This document shows, piece by piece, positions 1-7,212 of a DNA stretch of 19,623 nucleotides. Origin of the DNA: Prolixibacteraceae bacterium. Lineage in GTDB: Bacteria; Bacteroidota; Bacteroidia; Bacteroidales; Prolixibacteraceae. The stretch is from positions 1 to 19,623 of the forward strand of contig JAGODU010000071.1 in assembly GCA_017998095.1 (NCBI GenBank). Reading direction: 5' to 3'. The stretch's first letter is position 1. Every line of letters starts with the position of its first letter. Both the position numbers and the translations under genes were made by a program. The notes below the pieces were generated by a model, which saw only the letters and a list, made by a program, of their open reading frames with translations, was not told where the DNA came from and searched no databases.

Positions 1-74
1 CCTGCAATCTCTGTCGCTTTTAAAGGCTTTCCGGCATTCTTTAATACTTCCAGTACTTTTTCTTTATTATTCAT
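1..74 (-). CDS. Small winged-helix-like regulatory protein (N-terminal fragment)
   Basis: The reading frame starts with ATG at 74 and runs off the left edge, so only about 24 residues are visible, beginning MNNKEKVLEVLKNAGKPLKA followed by TEIA. A lysine-rich helix, an AGKPLKATEIA turn and the start of a second helix resemble the opening of small helix-turn-helix proteins of the type found in Bacteroidota and methanogens, which bind DNA or pack as winged-helix domains. The start lies 12 nt after the superoxide dismutase stop on the same strand, so the two are probably co-transcribed. The family guess rests on the N-terminus only; the gene itself is well supported by the open frame and its position. 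Confidence 0.6.
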   Translation of the reverse strand, partial: MNNKEKVLEVLKNAGKPLKATEIA

Positions 75-86
75 AACTTTATATTT

Positions 87-674
87 TTAAATAGACCCTA
101 AATATCTGTTAGAGATTGTTTGCCAATCAAGTATCTTCCAAAAATCTTCCACATAAGCCGGTCTCAGATTTTGTTTGTCCAGATAATAAGCATGTTCCCA
201 AACATCACATGTCATAATTGGTTTCATTCCTGCTGTCATAGGGTTGCCGGCATTCTGAGTCTGTACAATCTCAAGTTTTCCTTCTTTATTAACTACCAGC
301 CACGACCAGCCAGATCCAAATAAAGTAACTGAGGATTTTGCAAACTGCTCTTTAAAAGATTCAAACGTACCAAAGGCATTTTCAATAGCTTCCATCAACT
401 TTCCTTTTGGTTCTCTGCAGCCATCTTTGGAAAATTGATTAAAATAGAAAGTGTGGTTCCATACCTGAGCTCCATTATTGAAAATACCACCTGTTGATTT
501 CATTACAATCTCTTCCAATGTGGAATTTTCAAATTCAGTTCCAATAATCAGATTATTGAGGTTATTCACGTATGCCTGATGATGTTTTCCATAATGAAAC
601 TCCAGCGTACGTCTGCTTATAACAGGCTCTAAATCATCAAGCCCATAATTTAACTTTGGTAATTCGAAACTCAT
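87..674 (-). CDS. sodB: Superoxide dismutase, Fe/Mn family (iron-type or cambialistic)
   Basis: This enzyme converts superoxide to oxygen and hydrogen peroxide in the cytoplasm. The 195-residue length is normal for the family and the start FELPKL is typical. All metal ligands are present: His27 (in HYGKHH), His74 (in QVWNH), Asp157 and His161 (in DVWEHAYY). Tyr35, the usual gateway tyrosine, and the GSGWSWLV stretch are also there. Gln70 sits in the AQVWNH segment as in iron enzymes, and the NAGNP segment at 141-145 lacks the Gln of manganese enzymes. The iron type is therefore favoured, but Bacteroidota relatives can accept either metal. One oddity is FYF at 76-78, where many relatives have FYW near the active site. 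The next gene downstream starts 12 nt after the stop. I see no clear promoter match upstream. Confidence 0.96.
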   Translation of the reverse strand: MSFELPKLNYGLDDLEPVISRRTLEFHYGKHHQAYVNNLNNLIIGTEFENSTLEEIVMKSTGGIFNNGAQVWNHTFYFNQFSKDGCREPKGKLMEAIENAFGTFESFKEQFAKSSVTLFGSGWSWLVVNKEGKLEIVQTQNAGNPMTAGMKPIMTCDVWEHAYYLDKQNLRPAYVEDFWKILDWQTISNRYLGSI

Positions 675-897
675 AATTTTATTTTTTTATTTAATTCCTA
701 ATATATAAATTCTTCCTCTTATTTTTTATAACGATAAATCATATTTATTGTTTGTATGAAAAAAATAAGTTGTATACTTTTTCTAATGAAATAAAATTAC
801 AGCGTATACTTTATCCGTTGAAAATTAAAAAAACTTTGTGCCATTTTCATGGTATGACAAGTCCATTTTTTTAACCTGTCTGATAGTGACCTCACCC

Positions 898-978
898 GTA
901 CCTCATTCGTACCTTATTCGACTGAAATACCAAAAAAGAAATACCATTATAGTAAGAATGTCGAATGGGGTACGAATG
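898..978. repeat. 19-nt inverted repeat with an adjoining tandem 11-mer
   Basis: The arm at 904-922 (CATTCGTACCTTATTCGAC) is the reverse complement of 960-978 except for two central bases, with a 37-nt spacer. The left arm overlaps a tandem pair GTACCTCATTC (898-908) and GTACCTTATTC (909-919). The arms are too well matched for chance in AT-rich spacer DNA. It could be a transcribed hairpin, a regulator-binding palindrome or the remains of a small mobile element. No function can be assigned from sequence alone. Confidence 0.6.
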
Positions 979-1053
979 TTGTAGCTTTAAAAAAGGTCAG
1001 ATTTTTAGTACATATAATCTGCAACTCATATTCATAAATATTGATTAATTTTT

Positions 1054-1085
1054 AAAGGAGAGAAAATATGCTGTTGCCGGTATAG
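1054..1085 (+). other. Shine-Dalgarno-led micro-ORF (MLLPV)
   Basis: A strong AAAGGAG (1054-1060) sits 7 nt before an ATG (1068-1070), which opens a frame of only five codons, MLLPV, ending at TAG (1083-1085). Such a strong ribosome site is unusual here, because the other genes in the window mostly lack one. It could be a leader peptide, a gene start left after decay, or chance. It lies 20 nt before the large hairpin. Confidence 0.2.
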
Positions 1086-1105
1086 GAACTATTACTAAAT
1101 ATATA

Positions 1106-1188
1106 GGGGAAAAAGAAAATCGGATGTAAACCCCATGCAGTATTTGTCTGCATGGTGTTTCATCCTCTTTCCTGTTTTCCCCTTTTTT
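1106..1188 (+). terminator. Long imperfect hairpin followed by six T residues
   Basis: Left arm 1106-1140 pairs with right arm 1148-1182 around a 7-nt loop (TATTTGT). The inner stem CCATGCAG/CTGCATGG is perfect and the outer stem GGGGAAAA/TTTTCCCC closes the structure, with a few mismatches and a one-base offset between. TTTTTT follows at 1183-1188. This is the layout of a plus-strand intrinsic terminator, yet no recognised plus-strand gene precedes it within the window. It may end a small RNA or a short leader transcript. Confidence 0.45.
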
Positions 1189-1210
1189 AAATAAACCCCA
1201 AAAGCACTTT

Positions 1211-1231
1211 AAAAAACCTTAATTATAAGGT
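1211..1231 (-). terminator. Intrinsic terminator overlapping the small ORF stop
   Basis: Read on the minus strand, ACCTTA (1231-1226), a 4-nt loop and TAAGGT (1221-1216) form a 6-bp stem directly followed by a T-run (1216-1211). The loop contains the stop codon of the small minus-strand ORF. The stem is short and AT-rich, so this is a plausible but weak terminator. Its position supports that ORF being a real transcription unit. Confidence 0.4.
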
Positions 1232-1405
1232 GTCAAACTTTCCTTCTTTTTCGCCGGTAATCTTTTTATCTATATACACTTTTTTGCTTGTTTCAACTTT
1301 CTCTATCTTTTTATTAAATTCTTTCATTGCTTCAATTACTTCCTGATTCCTTGCAACAATTTCCTTGACTTCTGAATCATTAAGTAACATTTTTTTTGAT
1401 CTCAT
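1223..1405 (-). CDS. Small charged hypothetical protein
   Basis: I do not recognise this gene. Starting from the ATG at 1405 it encodes 60 residues; a second ATG at 1390 would give 55, beginning MLLNDSEVKEIV. The protein is lysine/glutamate-rich and mostly helical-looking in its first 35 residues, with a short polar tail. No signal peptide or membrane segment is seen. Support comes from the open frame, the terminator-like hairpin at its stop and the lack of a competing gene. The upstream gap to the response regulator stop is about 150 nt, so it may have its own promoter, though I see no clear one. Confidence 0.38.
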   Translation of the reverse strand: MRSKKMLLNDSEVKEIVARNQEVIEAMKEFNKKIEKVETSKKVYIDKKITGEKEGKFDTL

Positions 1406-1553
1406 ATATGCAATGAAAAATAATTTATACACACAAAGTAATGATATAACAAAGCAAAAACCTAATAAACTATCTTTACATTATCACAACAGTCATCTAT
1501 ACTTTATCTATACAAAAATTGTATGAATAAATGCTTTAAATGAAAACCAATAA

Positions 1554-2765
1554 TTAAATTTTCATGAGAAAGTCAACAAGATTTTCCTCCGGACTAAGGT
1601 TTAATTTCTTTCTTAACCTATAGCGGGCCATATCTACACTTTGTGAATTCTGGAAAGTCAAAGCAGCAATATCCTTTGAAGAAAGATTTAACCTCAGTAA
1701 TGCACATAACTTCTTTTCACCGGGAGTGAGTTCAGGATTTCGGGAATTCAGGCCATCATAGAATGATTCAAATACATTTTCAAATCGTGATTCAAATTCT
1801 TTCCATACATTTATCCCTGAGCTGATATTAAACTGGCTTATAATACTTTTTAACAATACAGCTCCCTCAGGAGAAGTGTGCTCATATACTTTTTCAAGTT
1901 CACCAATAAGGTTATTGTTCATTTCACTAATCTGAATCAAACGTAAAGCACTTGAGGTCAACTCTCTTTTTTTACTTTCCATCAAGTCATTATGAGCCTT
2001 CTTCAATTCAGATATTTCAGTCATGATAACTAAAATACCCTTTAAATTTCCTTCAGAATCGCTATATGAAGTTTTAGAAACTACATAATCTTTTTGCTCT
2101 TTGCCTAATTTACATTCATAAATAATATCTTTTCGATTATTGATTATGGTCATATCAGAATTGAAATACTGATTTCTTTCAGATTCATTAAAATAGCGGT
2201 AAATAAGAGTGCCGTCAATATGCTGGTCTTCCAGATCAAGCAGCTTTAAAAAATGAAAATTATAGCCTGAAATAATGCCGTCAATTGTATAATAGACCAA
2301 AGGTTGGGGAACACTTCCAATTAATGTTTCTATAAACTTGTTTTTATTTTCTATAATCTGATACTTTTCTTTTATTTCTTTCATTGACATTGAAAGGGAT
2401 AATAAAGAACGTATCCTGGCATTCAATTCAATACGGTCAAAAGGTTTCCTTATGAAATCACTTGCTCCTTCATTCATTGCTCTCTGCAAATTATCAGGAG
2501 AAGTCATAACCCCGGTTATCATTATAACAGGAATTTCCTTAGTTGATTCTTTACTTTTTAAAATCTTCAGAGCTTCAAATCCATCAAGATTAGGCATGTT
2601 CCAGTCTAACAGAATTAAATCGGGGATCTCATCCTCAGATATTCTAACTGCACCAAGACCGTCTTCTGCCTGAATTACTGTGAAACCTGAGGATTTCAAT
2701 ATTTCAGTATATAGCATAAGATTTAACGGTTCATCATCTACTATTAATACTCTGGAATTAGTCAT
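1554..2765 (-). CDS. Response regulator with REC, PAS and LuxR-type DNA-binding domains
   Basis: A cytoplasmic signal-output protein of 403 residues. The receiver domain (about 1-125) has the acidic pair Asp10/Asp11, phospho-acceptor Asp54 in LLDWNMP, switch Thr84 and Lys107 in RKPF. A PAS-like domain follows (about 140-255), then a helical linker (255-295). The C-terminus (345-403) begins ELTPGEKKLCALLRLNLSS and includes the ARYRLRKKLNL recognition region, a LuxR-type helix-turn-helix in the form common in Bacteroidota. It is transcribed away from the hybrid-sensor kinase gene at 2813, with 47 nt between start codons, which makes that kinase its likely partner. A PAS domain between REC and DNA-binding domain is less usual and could let the regulator sense a small ligand directly. 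Start ATG at 2763-2765. Confidence 0.9.
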   Translation of the reverse strand: MTNSRVLIVDDEPLNLMLYTEILKSSGFTVIQAEDGLGAVRISEDEIPDLILLDWNMPNLDGFEALKILKSKESTKEIPVIMITGVMTSPDNLQRAMNEGASDFIRKPFDRIELNARIRSLLSLSMSMKEIKEKYQIIENKNKFIETLIGSVPQPLVYYTIDGIISGYNFHFLKLLDLEDQHIDGTLIYRYFNESERNQYFNSDMTIINNRKDIIYECKLGKEQKDYVVSKTSYSDSEGNLKGILVIMTEISELKKAHNDLMESKKRELTSSALRLIQISEMNNNLIGELEKVYEHTSPEGAVLLKSIISQFNISSGINVWKEFESRFENVFESFYDGLNSRNPELTPGEKKLCALLRLNLSSKDIAALTFQNSQSVDMARYRLRKKLNLSPEENLVDFLMKI

Positions 2766-2812
2766 TATAATCTCTTTTTCGTAATTTGCATCCTAAGTTA
2801 TTAATGATTTCA

Positions 2813-5533
2813 ATGAAAAGATTTTTACTCTTATCCTTTTTATTTATTACACCATTTTTATGTTTTGCTGTTAACGATACCCTTATATTATCCGGAACTA
2901 TAAACAGCGAAGATCTTTTCAGGTATGTCAATTATTTTGAAACTGAATCAAGAGATATTTCCATTGAGGATATTTCCAGATTAAATTTCAAAGACATAAA
3001 GCAAAGAAAGAACTCAAATACAATAAACTTTGGAACAAGTAAAAATGTTTATTGGTTCAAATTTAACTTAAAAAACATATCAAATATTGAAGAATGGATA
3101 TTAAGTATTGACTATCCTACATTAAATGATGTAATAATATATGTATTGGATGAAGAAAATAAAACAGATACAATTTGCTATTCAGGGATAAATAATAAAA
3201 CTGACAACAAATTTTTAGATAATTACACTATATATCACAATATCAAGCTAAAAAAGGATAAGACATATTCAATATATTTAAAAATTGAAACCAATTCATT
3301 TATAATAGTTCCGATAGCAATTTCTACTTTACATGATTATCTGGAGAAAGATAAATCAACAAACAGAATGGTATTCCTGCTATATGGTCTTATTGTTGCA
3401 ATAATGATTTTGAATTTCACATTCTTTGTTTTAACGAGGGAAATAAACTATTTATTACTTGGTTTATTCCTGCTATCATTACTTATTAATTCGTTTTATT
3501 TATTTGGCTATGGCATTGAAATTTCTCCAAATCTGAGCCCTTACATGAAAACTGCCATGCGGCAAATTATGTTCAGTATTTCTTCAATAATTTTTCTGGT
3601 ATTTACTATCAACTACCTTGATCTGAGGAATTTCAAGCCGATATTTAACACTTATAGGTTTCTAATTTTATTCTGTCTGATTTTAATTGTAGTAGTTGTA
3701 TTTAAAATAATTCCTTTATCAGTCATTTCTAAAATTGCTCCACTATTACTATTTACCGGAACTATTATTTGCTTTGCTTTTGGTGTCTTTTCTTTCAAGA
3801 TGAAGCACAAAACTTCATTCTATTATCTGATTTCGTTTAGCACATTTCTAATATCAATATCAATTTATACACTTGTATTATTCGATCTTATTGCCTTCAA
3901 TTTCTTCACACTGCATATTGTCATGTTTGCTGGTGCTTCTTATGGAATAATCTTAACAATAGGGCTAGTTGAAAAAATCACTGCAATTAAGGCTGAAAAA
4001 GACAGATCAGTTTATCTTGAAAAAATAAATATTAAGCTTAAAAAAGAAATTATAGAAAGGAAAAAGATAGAATCGGCACTAAGAGAAAGTGAAGAAAAAT
4101 TCAGGTTGTTCTTTAATTTAATTCCTTTGCCCGTAATGGTAGCCGATTATGAAAAAATCATTATAGAAGATGGAAATTTCAAGCTGTTTGAAATTACAGG
4201 ATTAAACAAAGAAGAATGTATCGGACTCGATTTGAATGAATTGATTTTCTTTAATGAAAATGAAAAAAAATCTTTTACTAAATCATTATTCAGTAATAAT
4301 ATCATATCCGGTGAAGAGTATATATTCAAACTTAAAAACAATAAAATAATTACATGTCTTGTTTATGCGCAGATAATTGAATTGCATAGTGAGAAAAAAT
4401 TATTAGCAATAGTTTCTGATATTACTCAGTTTAAGAAAAATCAGCAGGAGATAAAAAAACTTTCTTTGGCTATAGATCAAAGTGCGAATTCTATAATTAT
4501 TACTAATCCAAAAGGAATTATAGAATATGTAAATAATAGTTTTGTTAAAACATCCGGATATACATCAACTGAAGTTATTGGAAAAAAGCCGTCAATTCTG
4601 AATAGCGGTTATCATCCTGATGAGTTTTTTAAAACTCTTTGGGACACAATTCTCAATGGAGAAACATGGTCAGGTGAATTATATAATCGTAAAAAGAACG
4701 GTGAATATTTCTGGGAGATGTCTACAATTTCGCCGATTAAAGATGACAACGATCAAATTACTCATTTTGTTGCTATTAAAGAAAACATAACAGAAAAGAA
4801 AAGTCAGCATGACAAACTTGTGGACTCAGAAAAAAGGCTTAAAGAATTGAATGCCACCAAAGACCTTTTCTTTTCAATTATCGCCCATGATTTGATGAAT
4901 CCACTGAATGCTTTGCTGGGTTTTTCCGGACTCTTAAATGAGTCTTTACGTTCCCAAAAATATGAAGCAGCACAAAACTATTCTGAAATAACCGATCAGA
5001 CAGGCAGGAGAATTTTTGAACTGCTTCAGAATCTTTTAATATGGTCCAAAACTCAAAGTGGGAAACTGATTTTCAATCCAATATTTATCAGCTTTGAAGA
5101 GCTTCTTCTTACGTTTGTCGATTTAATGAAAAACATCGCTGCAAATAAAAACATCACTATAAACTATAAAATAAACACCAAAAATAATATCTTCCTTGAC
5201 CCCAACATGATAAGCACGGTACTTCGTAATCTTATTTCCAATGCTATTAAATTTTCAGATAAGGATAGTAAAATAGAGGTAAAAATTGATGAAAAGAATG
5301 ATTACTTTGAATTTATAGTTGAAGATTACGGTTGTGGAATTGATCAGCAGCAAATAAATGATCTTTTTAATTCGGATGAAAACAAGACAGTAACAAGCGG
5401 AATGATAAATGATATAGGGAAAGGCCTTGGATTAATAATTTGCCGCGATTTTATTTCAATACACACCGGCAAAATATGGGGGGAAAGTAAAAACGGAAAA
5501 GGAAGTATTTTCCATTTTACCATCCCCAAATAA
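2813..5533 (+). CDS. 7TM-DISM sensor histidine kinase with two PAS domains
   Basis: An inner-membrane sensor kinase of 906 residues from the ATG at 2813, which places a signal peptide (MKRFLLLSFLF, cut near residue 19) at the N-terminus; an upstream in-frame TTG at 2786 is a poorer start. Domains in order: periplasmic 7TMR-DISMED2-like sensor (about 20-175), seven hydrophobic segments (about 186-385), a coiled-coil helix (388-428), PAS1 (about 424-540), PAS2 (about 550-665), HisKA with His692 in IAHDLMNP, and an HATPase with the N-box RNLISNA, DYGCG and GKGLGL motifs. DISM receptors are thought to bind carbohydrate-like or other small ligands. No receiver domain is attached, so the phosphate must go to a separate protein, most simply the divergent REC-PAS-LuxR regulator. 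The stop codon is one base from that of the convergent nucleoside kinase gene. Confidence 0.93.
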   Translation: MKRFLLLSFLFITPFLCFAVNDTLILSGTINSEDLFRYVNYFETESRDISIEDISRLNFKDIKQRKNSNTINFGTSKNVYWFKFNLKNISNIEEWILSIDYPTLNDVIIYVLDEENKTDTICYSGINNKTDNKFLDNYTIYHNIKLKKDKTYSIYLKIETNSFIIVPIAISTLHDYLEKDKSTNRMVFLLYGLIVAIMILNFTFFVLTREINYLLLGLFLLSLLINSFYLFGYGIEISPNLSPYMKTAMRQIMFSISSIIFLVFTINYLDLRNFKPIFNTYRFLILFCLILIVVVVFKIIPLSVISKIAPLLLFTGTIICFAFGVFSFKMKHKTSFYYLISFSTFLISISIYTLVLFDLIAFNFFTLHIVMFAGASYGIILTIGLVEKITAIKAEKDRSVYLEKINIKLKKEIIERKKIESALRESEEKFRLFFNLIPLPVMVADYEKIIIEDGNFKLFEITGLNKEECIGLDLNELIFFNENEKKSFTKSLFSNNIISGEEYIFKLKNNKIITCLVYAQIIELHSEKKLLAIVSDITQFKKNQQEIKKLSLAIDQSANSIIITNPKGIIEYVNNSFVKTSGYTSTEVIGKKPSILNSGYHPDEFFKTLWDTILNGETWSGELYNRKKNGEYFWEMSTISPIKDDNDQITHFVAIKENITEKKSQHDKLVDSEKRLKELNATKDLFFSIIAHDLMNPLNALLGFSGLLNESLRSQKYEAAQNYSEITDQTGRRIFELLQNLLIWSKTQSGKLIFNPIFISFEELLLTFVDLMKNIAANKNITINYKINTKNNIFLDPNMISTVLRNLISNAIKFSDKDSKIEVKIDEKNDYFEFIVEDYGCGIDQQQINDLFNSDENKTVTSGMINDIGKGLGLIICRDFISIHTGKIWGESKNGKGSIFHFTIPK

Positions 5534-5534
5534 T

Positions 5535-7199
5535 TTAATAATTAAAGCTACTCCCTCCAAGGAACTCTCTTACAAGTGATGTTGGAGGAATCTCTGAACC
5601 ATCGATATCTTTAAAATAGCTTAATAATTTCATTACCCTTAATGATTCCGCAAATTCAGATTGATTTTCAGGAACTGATTTTAATAAAGGTTCGGCATAT
5701 TTCTTCAAAACACCCAACTCATATAATGTAGCTGTGTTAAACATTATATCGGCATTTTCCTGATGAGGGAAAATATTCAGTTCTTCACCCCTTCTTACGC
5801 TTGGCCATCTCTTTATTGTATCAAGAGCGGGTATTCCCCTGTACTGACTATCTCTGATCATTCTTCTTATCAGCCTGTTATCAGTTGGAGAAATAGGATT
5901 ATGGTTATCAATAGATATTGAAGTCAATGCAGATATAAAAATCTTATAAGTAAGAGAAGAATCAATATGGGGCAATAAGTCAGGATTTAAACCATGTATT
6001 CCTTCAATTATCAAAACCTGATTATCTTCCAGCTTAATGAAAGTGCCATCGTAGGAACGGCTTCCTGATGTAAAACTGAATTTTGGTAATTCTACTTCTT
6101 TTCCATCAAGCATTTGATTTAACTGCTCATTAAAGAAATCTATATCGATAGCATTCAAAGCTTCAAAATCGAGATTGCCATGTTCATCACGCGGGGTATG
6201 TTCCCTGTCAACAAAATAATTATCCAATGAAATCATTTTGGATGTAATACCGCATACTGCAAGCTGAACAGCCAATCTTTTTGTAAAAGTGGTTTTCCCC
6301 GAAGATGATGGTCCGGCAATCAATACCAGCTTAACTTTAGGTTTTCTTTCTGAAATAAGTGTAGCAATATTGGCTATCTTTTTTTCGTGCAGAGCTTCTG
6401 AAATTTTAATTACCTCGCCTGCCATTCCTCTCTTTACAAAAGAATTTAATCTGCCTACATCATTTACTCCAAGTATTTCAGCCCATTCCTTATGATCCTG
6501 AAATATTTCAAATAACTTATCTTCCCTGACAAAGCTCCTTAATTGTGAAAAGCTTTCATTGCTCGGCAACCTTAATAGCATTCCGTCATCAAACTTAACC
6601 AGGTCAAACTTTCTTAAATAAGATGTAGATGGGAGTAAATGACCATGAAAATAATTGGCATATTCTTTCAGGTAGTAAATATTTGCATAAAGCAATCCTG
6701 AATCTTCATACAGCCTTATCTTATCCTGCAGGTTATTTGCTTCATATTCCTTTAGAATTTTTTCAAGTTGTTTCTCTTGTCTAATAAATGGTAAATCATC
6801 CTCTACCAATTCTTCCATTCTTTCCTTTATCTTTTCGATATACGTTTTGTATAGCTTACCTTCAAGCCCTTCAAGTTCACAATAAAAGCCTCTGGAAATA
6901 GTATGGTCGATTTTCAGACTAAACTCAGGATATAATTCTTTTACTGCAACATATAACAAAAAGAATAAGGACCTTGTATACATCCTCTTTCCATCTCTGT
7001 TGGAATAATCAATAAACCTTATATTCTTAGGCTTTACAATGCTAAATGACAATTCCCTGACCTTATTGTTGACCAAGGCCCCGCATATAGGAGAATCAGT
7101 TTTTATATTCATATCCTCAGCAATTTCCATCAGGGTAATTCCTAAAGGATACTCTTTATAAACATTATTGTTTTCGCAAAATATCTCTATTGCAATCAT
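5535..7199 (-). CDS. TGS/SAD-fused uridine kinase-like nucleoside kinase
   Basis: A 554-residue cytoplasmic protein. The N-terminus (1-65) resembles a TGS domain; residues about 70-220 resemble the second additional domain of threonyl-tRNA synthetase (IDHTISRGFYCELEG at 97-111) but lack a clear HxxxH metal motif. The C-terminal part (about 285-500) is a phosphoribulokinase/uridine kinase-type P-loop kinase, with GPSSSGKT at 296-303, LDNYFVDRE at 325-333 and IIEGIHGL at 397-404. The expected reaction is ATP-dependent phosphorylation of a nucleoside such as uridine; the true substrate cannot be read from sequence. Such fusions are widespread in Bacteroidota and Clostridia. It lies 13 nt after uvrA on the same strand and probably shares its transcript. 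The TGS/SAD part may act as a regulatory or RNA-sensing module. Confidence 0.88.
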   Translation of the reverse strand: MIAIEIFCENNNVYKEYPLGITLMEIAEDMNIKTDSPICGALVNNKVRELSFSIVKPKNIRFIDYSNRDGKRMYTRSLFFLLYVAVKELYPEFSLKIDHTISRGFYCELEGLEGKLYKTYIEKIKERMEELVEDDLPFIRQEKQLEKILKEYEANNLQDKIRLYEDSGLLYANIYYLKEYANYFHGHLLPSTSYLRKFDLVKFDDGMLLRLPSNESFSQLRSFVREDKLFEIFQDHKEWAEILGVNDVGRLNSFVKRGMAGEVIKISEALHEKKIANIATLISERKPKVKLVLIAGPSSSGKTTFTKRLAVQLAVCGITSKMISLDNYFVDREHTPRDEHGNLDFEALNAIDIDFFNEQLNQMLDGKEVELPKFSFTSGSRSYDGTFIKLEDNQVLIIEGIHGLNPDLLPHIDSSLTYKIFISALTSISIDNHNPISPTDNRLIRRMIRDSQYRGIPALDTIKRWPSVRRGEELNIFPHQENADIMFNTATLYELGVLKKYAEPLLKSVPENQSEFAESLRVMKLLSYFKDIDGSEIPPTSLVREFLGGSSFNY

Positions 7200-7212
7200 A
7201 TCTGTATGTTTT

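Larger units (their letters stand above)
675..1222. other. Intergenic stretch without a convincing gene
   Basis: About 550 nt between the superoxide dismutase start and the small ORF stop. It holds two TATACTTT copies (773-780 and 805-812, plus strand), a tandem 11-mer (898-919), a 19-nt inverted repeat (904-922 with 960-978), a direct repeat GAAATACCA (924-932 and 938-946), a Shine-Dalgarno-led micro-ORF (1054-1085) and a large hairpin with a T-run (1106-1188). A TTTG at 751-754 lies 18 nt before the first TATACTTT, which is close to but not at the 19-21 nt spacing of Bacteroidota promoters. No long ORF is present on either strand. Confidence 0.7.

Noticed and set aside
1049..1129. Open frame containing YAVAGIGTITKYIG before the large hairpin
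   Set aside because: It looks protein-like but has no start codon after the in-frame stop at 1046-1048, and is only 26 codons long. It may be a decayed gene tail, which cannot be shown here.
1510..1524. Short inverted repeat ATACAA/TTGTAT after the response regulator
   Set aside because: The stem is only 6 bp of AT-rich sequence with no T-run on the minus strand, too weak to call a terminator.
2786..2812. Upstream TTG start for the sensor kinase
   Set aside because: The ATG at 2813 gives a clean signal peptide; the TTG adds nine residues and leaves only 20 nt to the divergent gene.
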